In this document: piece after piece, positions 33,417 to 35,533 of the stretch
Layout: every line of letters starts with the position of its first letter
Position numbering within the stretch: position 1 is the stretch's first letter
Assembly: GCA_030040015.1 (NCBI GenBank)
Contig: JASHUM010000096.1
Location: forward strand, 1-35,533
Reading direction: 5' to 3'
Source of the DNA: Acidimicrobiales bacterium
GTDB taxonomy: Bacteria > Actinomycetota > Acidimicrobiia > Acidimicrobiales > UBA8190
Length of the DNA stretch: 35,533 bases
Notes under the pieces: model-generated
The model's input: the letters and a program-made list of their open reading frames with translations, nothing else
Database searches by the model: none
What the model was told of the DNA's origin: nothing
Position numbers and translations under genes: made by a program

Positions 33417-35533
33417 ATGCCACGCACCGTCGGACCCGACACCTTCGAGACCCACGATCGCATCGAGGTGGGAGCTCGCCAGTTCGAGATCCACCGCCTG
33501 TCGGCGCTGTCGGGCCGGTTCGACATCGAGCACCTGCCCTACTCCATGAAGGTCGTCCTGGAGAACCTGCTGCGCCACGAGGACGGGAGGCACGTGCACC
33601 CCGCCGACATCGAGGCCGTGGCCTCGTGGGCGACTCGGCAAGGAAGCGGTGCCGCTGCCAGTGAGATCGCCTTCACCCCCGAGCGCGTGCTCATGCAGGA
33701 CTTCACCGGCGTCCCGGCCGTGGTCGACCTGGCCGCCATGCGCGACGCGCTTGCTTCCATGGGCGGCGACCCGGCGCGCATCAACCCGCTGGTCCCCGTC
33801 GAGCTGATCATCGACCACTCGGTGATCGCCGAGGTCTCCGGGACCAGAGACTCGTTCTCACGAAACGTCGAGATCGAGTACCGAAGGAACGGCGAGCGCT
33901 ACCAGCTCCTGCGCTGGGCCCAGCAGGCATTCGACGGCTTCCGGGTGGTCCCGCCCGGCACTGGCATCTGCCATCAGGTGAACCTGGAGTACCTGGCCCG
34001 GGTGGTGTTCGCCACCGACGACGGCTGGGCGTTCCCGGACACGTTGGTGGGCACCGACTCCCACACCACCATGGTCAACGGCCTCGGGGTGGTGGGCTGG
34101 GGGGTGGGCGGAATCGAAGCCGAAGCGGCCATGCTGGGCCAGCCACTCACCATGCTGCTGCCGCCGGTGGTGGGACTGCGCCTGACCGGTCGCCTCCCCG
34201 AAGGTTCGACCGCCACCGACCTCGTCCTGCGCATCGCCGAGCTCCTCCGCCGACACGGCGTGGTCGGGAAGTTCGTCGAGGCGTTCGGACCCGGACTGGC
34301 CGAACTCCCACTCGAGAACCGGGCCACCATCGGCAACATGTCACCCGAGTACGGCGCCACGTGCGTCGTCTTCCCGGTGGACGACGCCACGCTCGAGTAC
34401 CTGCGCTTCACCGGTCGACCCGAGGAGCAGGTGGCGCTGGTCGAGGCCTACACCAAGGAGCAGGGCATGTTCGCCCGACCCGGGCACGTCGAGCCCGTCT
34501 ACTCGGAGATGGTCGAGCTCGACCTGGGCACGGTCGAGCCGAGCCTGGCCGGGCCGGCGCGTCCCCAGGACCGAGTGTCGCTGAGCGAGACGAGGGCGGG
34601 GTTCCACCAAGCCCTGGCGGCCACCCCGGGGCGCAACGACGACAGCCTGCACAGCGCCCCCACGTCGGGCGGCGACAGCCGGACCGTCCAGGACGGCCAC
34701 GTCGTGATCGCGGCCATCACCAGCTGCACCAACACGTCGAACCCGCAGGTGATGCTGGGTGCGGGTCTCCTGGCCCGCAAGGCCCGGCAGCGGGGCCTGG
34801 AACGAAAGCCGTGGGTGAAGACGTCGCTCGCCCCCGGCTCCCGAGTGGTCATGGACTACTACGAGCGCGCCGGGCTGCTCGAGCCTCTCGTCGAGCTGGG
34901 CTTCGACCTGGTCGGCTTCGGCTGCACCACCTGCATCGGCAACTCGGGCCCGTTGTTGCCCGGCATCTCCGAGGCCGTGCGCCAGGGGGACCTGGCCGTG
35001 GCGTCCGTGCTCTCGGGGAACCGCAACTTCGAGGGCCGCATCCATCCCGACGTCCGGCTCAACTACCTGGCATCCCCTCCGCTCGTCGTGGCCTACGCCT
35101 TGGCCGGGTCCATGGAGGTTGACCTGACCCGTGATCCCCTGGGCACCGACAGCGACGGCAACCCTGTCTTCCTGCGCGACATCTGGCCCACCGAACAGGA
35201 GGTGGTCGAGGCCGTCCGCAGCGCCGTGAGCTCGGACATGTTCCGCAGCCGCTACAGCGAGGTGTTCACCGGCGACGACCATTGGCGAGCGATGGACGTC
35301 GGCTCCGGCGACACCTTCCCGTGGGACGAGCGCTCGACCTACGTGATCGACCCGCCGTTCTTCGACGGGGTCTCCCCCGAGCCCGTCCCGGTGGAGGACG
35401 TCGTCGGAGCACGGGTGTTGGCCCTTCTCGGCGACAGCGTCACCACGGACCACATCTCACCTGCCGGCTCCATCCGCCCGAACGTGCCCGCAGGCCTCTA
35501 CCTCACCGATCACGGCGTCCCGGTCGAGGAGTT
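33417..35533 (+). CDS. acnA: Aconitate hydratase A (partial, 3' end outside window)
   Basis: TCA-cycle aconitase of the AcnA/IRP1 type isomerising citrate to isocitrate. About 705 residues of an expected 900 lie in the window. The [4Fe-4S] ligands are visible: Cys437 in SCTNTSNP and Cys503/Cys506 in [38 protein letters not shown] lies before them, and [16 protein letters not shown] begins the swivel-domain region at the right edge. The ATG at 33417 starts [17 protein letters not shown] lies 6 nt upstream as a possible -10, and GGGAG lies further up. An ATG at 33409 is out of frame. It is preceded by the nested hairpins at 33304-33383. Confidence 0.95.
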   Translation, partial: MPRTVGPDTFETHDRIEVGARQFEIHRLSALSGRFDIEHLPYSMKVVLENLLRHEDGRHVHPADIEAVASWATRQGSGAAASEIAFTPERVLMQDFTGVPAVVDLAAMRDALASMGGDPARINPLVPVELIIDHSVIAEVSGTRDSFSRNVEIEYRRNGERYQLLRWAQQAFDGFRVVPPGTGICHQVNLEYLARVVFATDDGWAFPDTLVGTDSHTTMVNGLGVVGWGVGGIEAEAAMLGQPLTMLLPPVVGLRLTGRLPEGSTATDLVLRIAELLRRHGVVGKFVEAFGPGLAELPLENRATIGNMSPEYGATCVVFPVDDATLEYLRFTGRPEEQVALVEAYTKEQGMFARPGHVEPVYSEMVELDLGTVEPSLAGPARPQDRVSLSETRAGFHQALAATPGRNDDSLHSAPTSGGDSRTVQDGHVVIAAITSCTNTSNPQVMLGAGLLARKARQRGLERKPWVKTSLAPGSRVVMDYYERAGLLEPLVELGFDLVGFGCTTCIGNSGPLLPGISEAVRQGDLAVASVLSGNRNFEGRIHPDVRLNYLASPPLVVAYALAGSMEVDLTRDPLGTDSDGNPVFLRDIWPTEQEVVEAVRSAVSSDMFRSRYSEVFTGDDHWRAMDVGSGDTFPWDERSTYVIDPPFFDGVSPEPVPVEDVVGARVLALLGDSVTTDHISPAGSIRPNVPAGLYLTDHGVPVEE

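Overview
The window looks like chromosomal DNA of a high-GC actinomycete, most likely an Acidimicrobiia-type lineage or a relative (inference). Supporting signs are G/C-ending codons throughout, an actinobacterial Rho with a long low-complexity insert, DUF3052 and LmeA/DUF2993 proteins, an LLM-class (F420-type) oxidoreductase, a TLP1-type thiolase-like protein, and many genes that appear leaderless. No CRISPR, IS element, prophage or plasmid signature was seen.

Region 1 (1-16348, mostly minus strand) is a housekeeping block. Read 5'->3' on the minus strand it runs lysA, hom, thrC, rho, rpmE, prfA, prmC, a Sua5/YwlC gene, then rpiB, glyA, a WecA/TagO-type transferase, an AtpI-like protein, and atpB, atpE, atpF, atpH (atpH cut by the left edge). 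As I recall it, this matches the Mycobacterium tuberculosis order argS-lysA-hom-thrC-thrB-rho-rpmE-prfA-prmC-sua5-rfe-atp. Here thrB is missing from its usual place, argS lies 7 kb away, rpiB-glyA are inserted, and a convergent plus-strand thiolase-like gene interrupts the block. prmC carries an apparent 1-nt deletion.

Region 2 (16349-21267) holds tRNA-Arg(CCG), an unknown six-helix membrane protein coupled to a DUF3052 gene, a divergent beta-carbonic anhydrase, an LmeA-like lipoprotein-type protein, and a divergent FtsH-like membrane AAA protease.

Region 3 (21268-27440) holds an operon of zinc alcohol dehydrogenase, VOC protein and SDR, then argS, a divergent class II HDAC-family deacetylase, and a BtuF-like cobalamin-binding protein.

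Region 4 (27461-35533) looks like accessory lipid or xenobiotic oxidation. It has an AidB-type acyl-CoA dehydrogenase with an SRPBCC protein, and a divergent set of SDR, LLM oxidoreductase and MDR reductase. An EthD-like unknown protein follows, then aconitase A (cut by the right edge), with nested perfect hairpins between the last two.

The most coherent non-gene signal is a -10-like TANNNT box 6-9 nt upstream of the predicted start codon of at least eight transcription-unit-leading genes, with no Shine-Dalgarno. This indicates widespread leaderless initiation and decides several starts. I found no clear new multi-gene defence or biosynthetic system. The most unusual single protein is the FtsH-like protease with an altered Walker B and pore loop.
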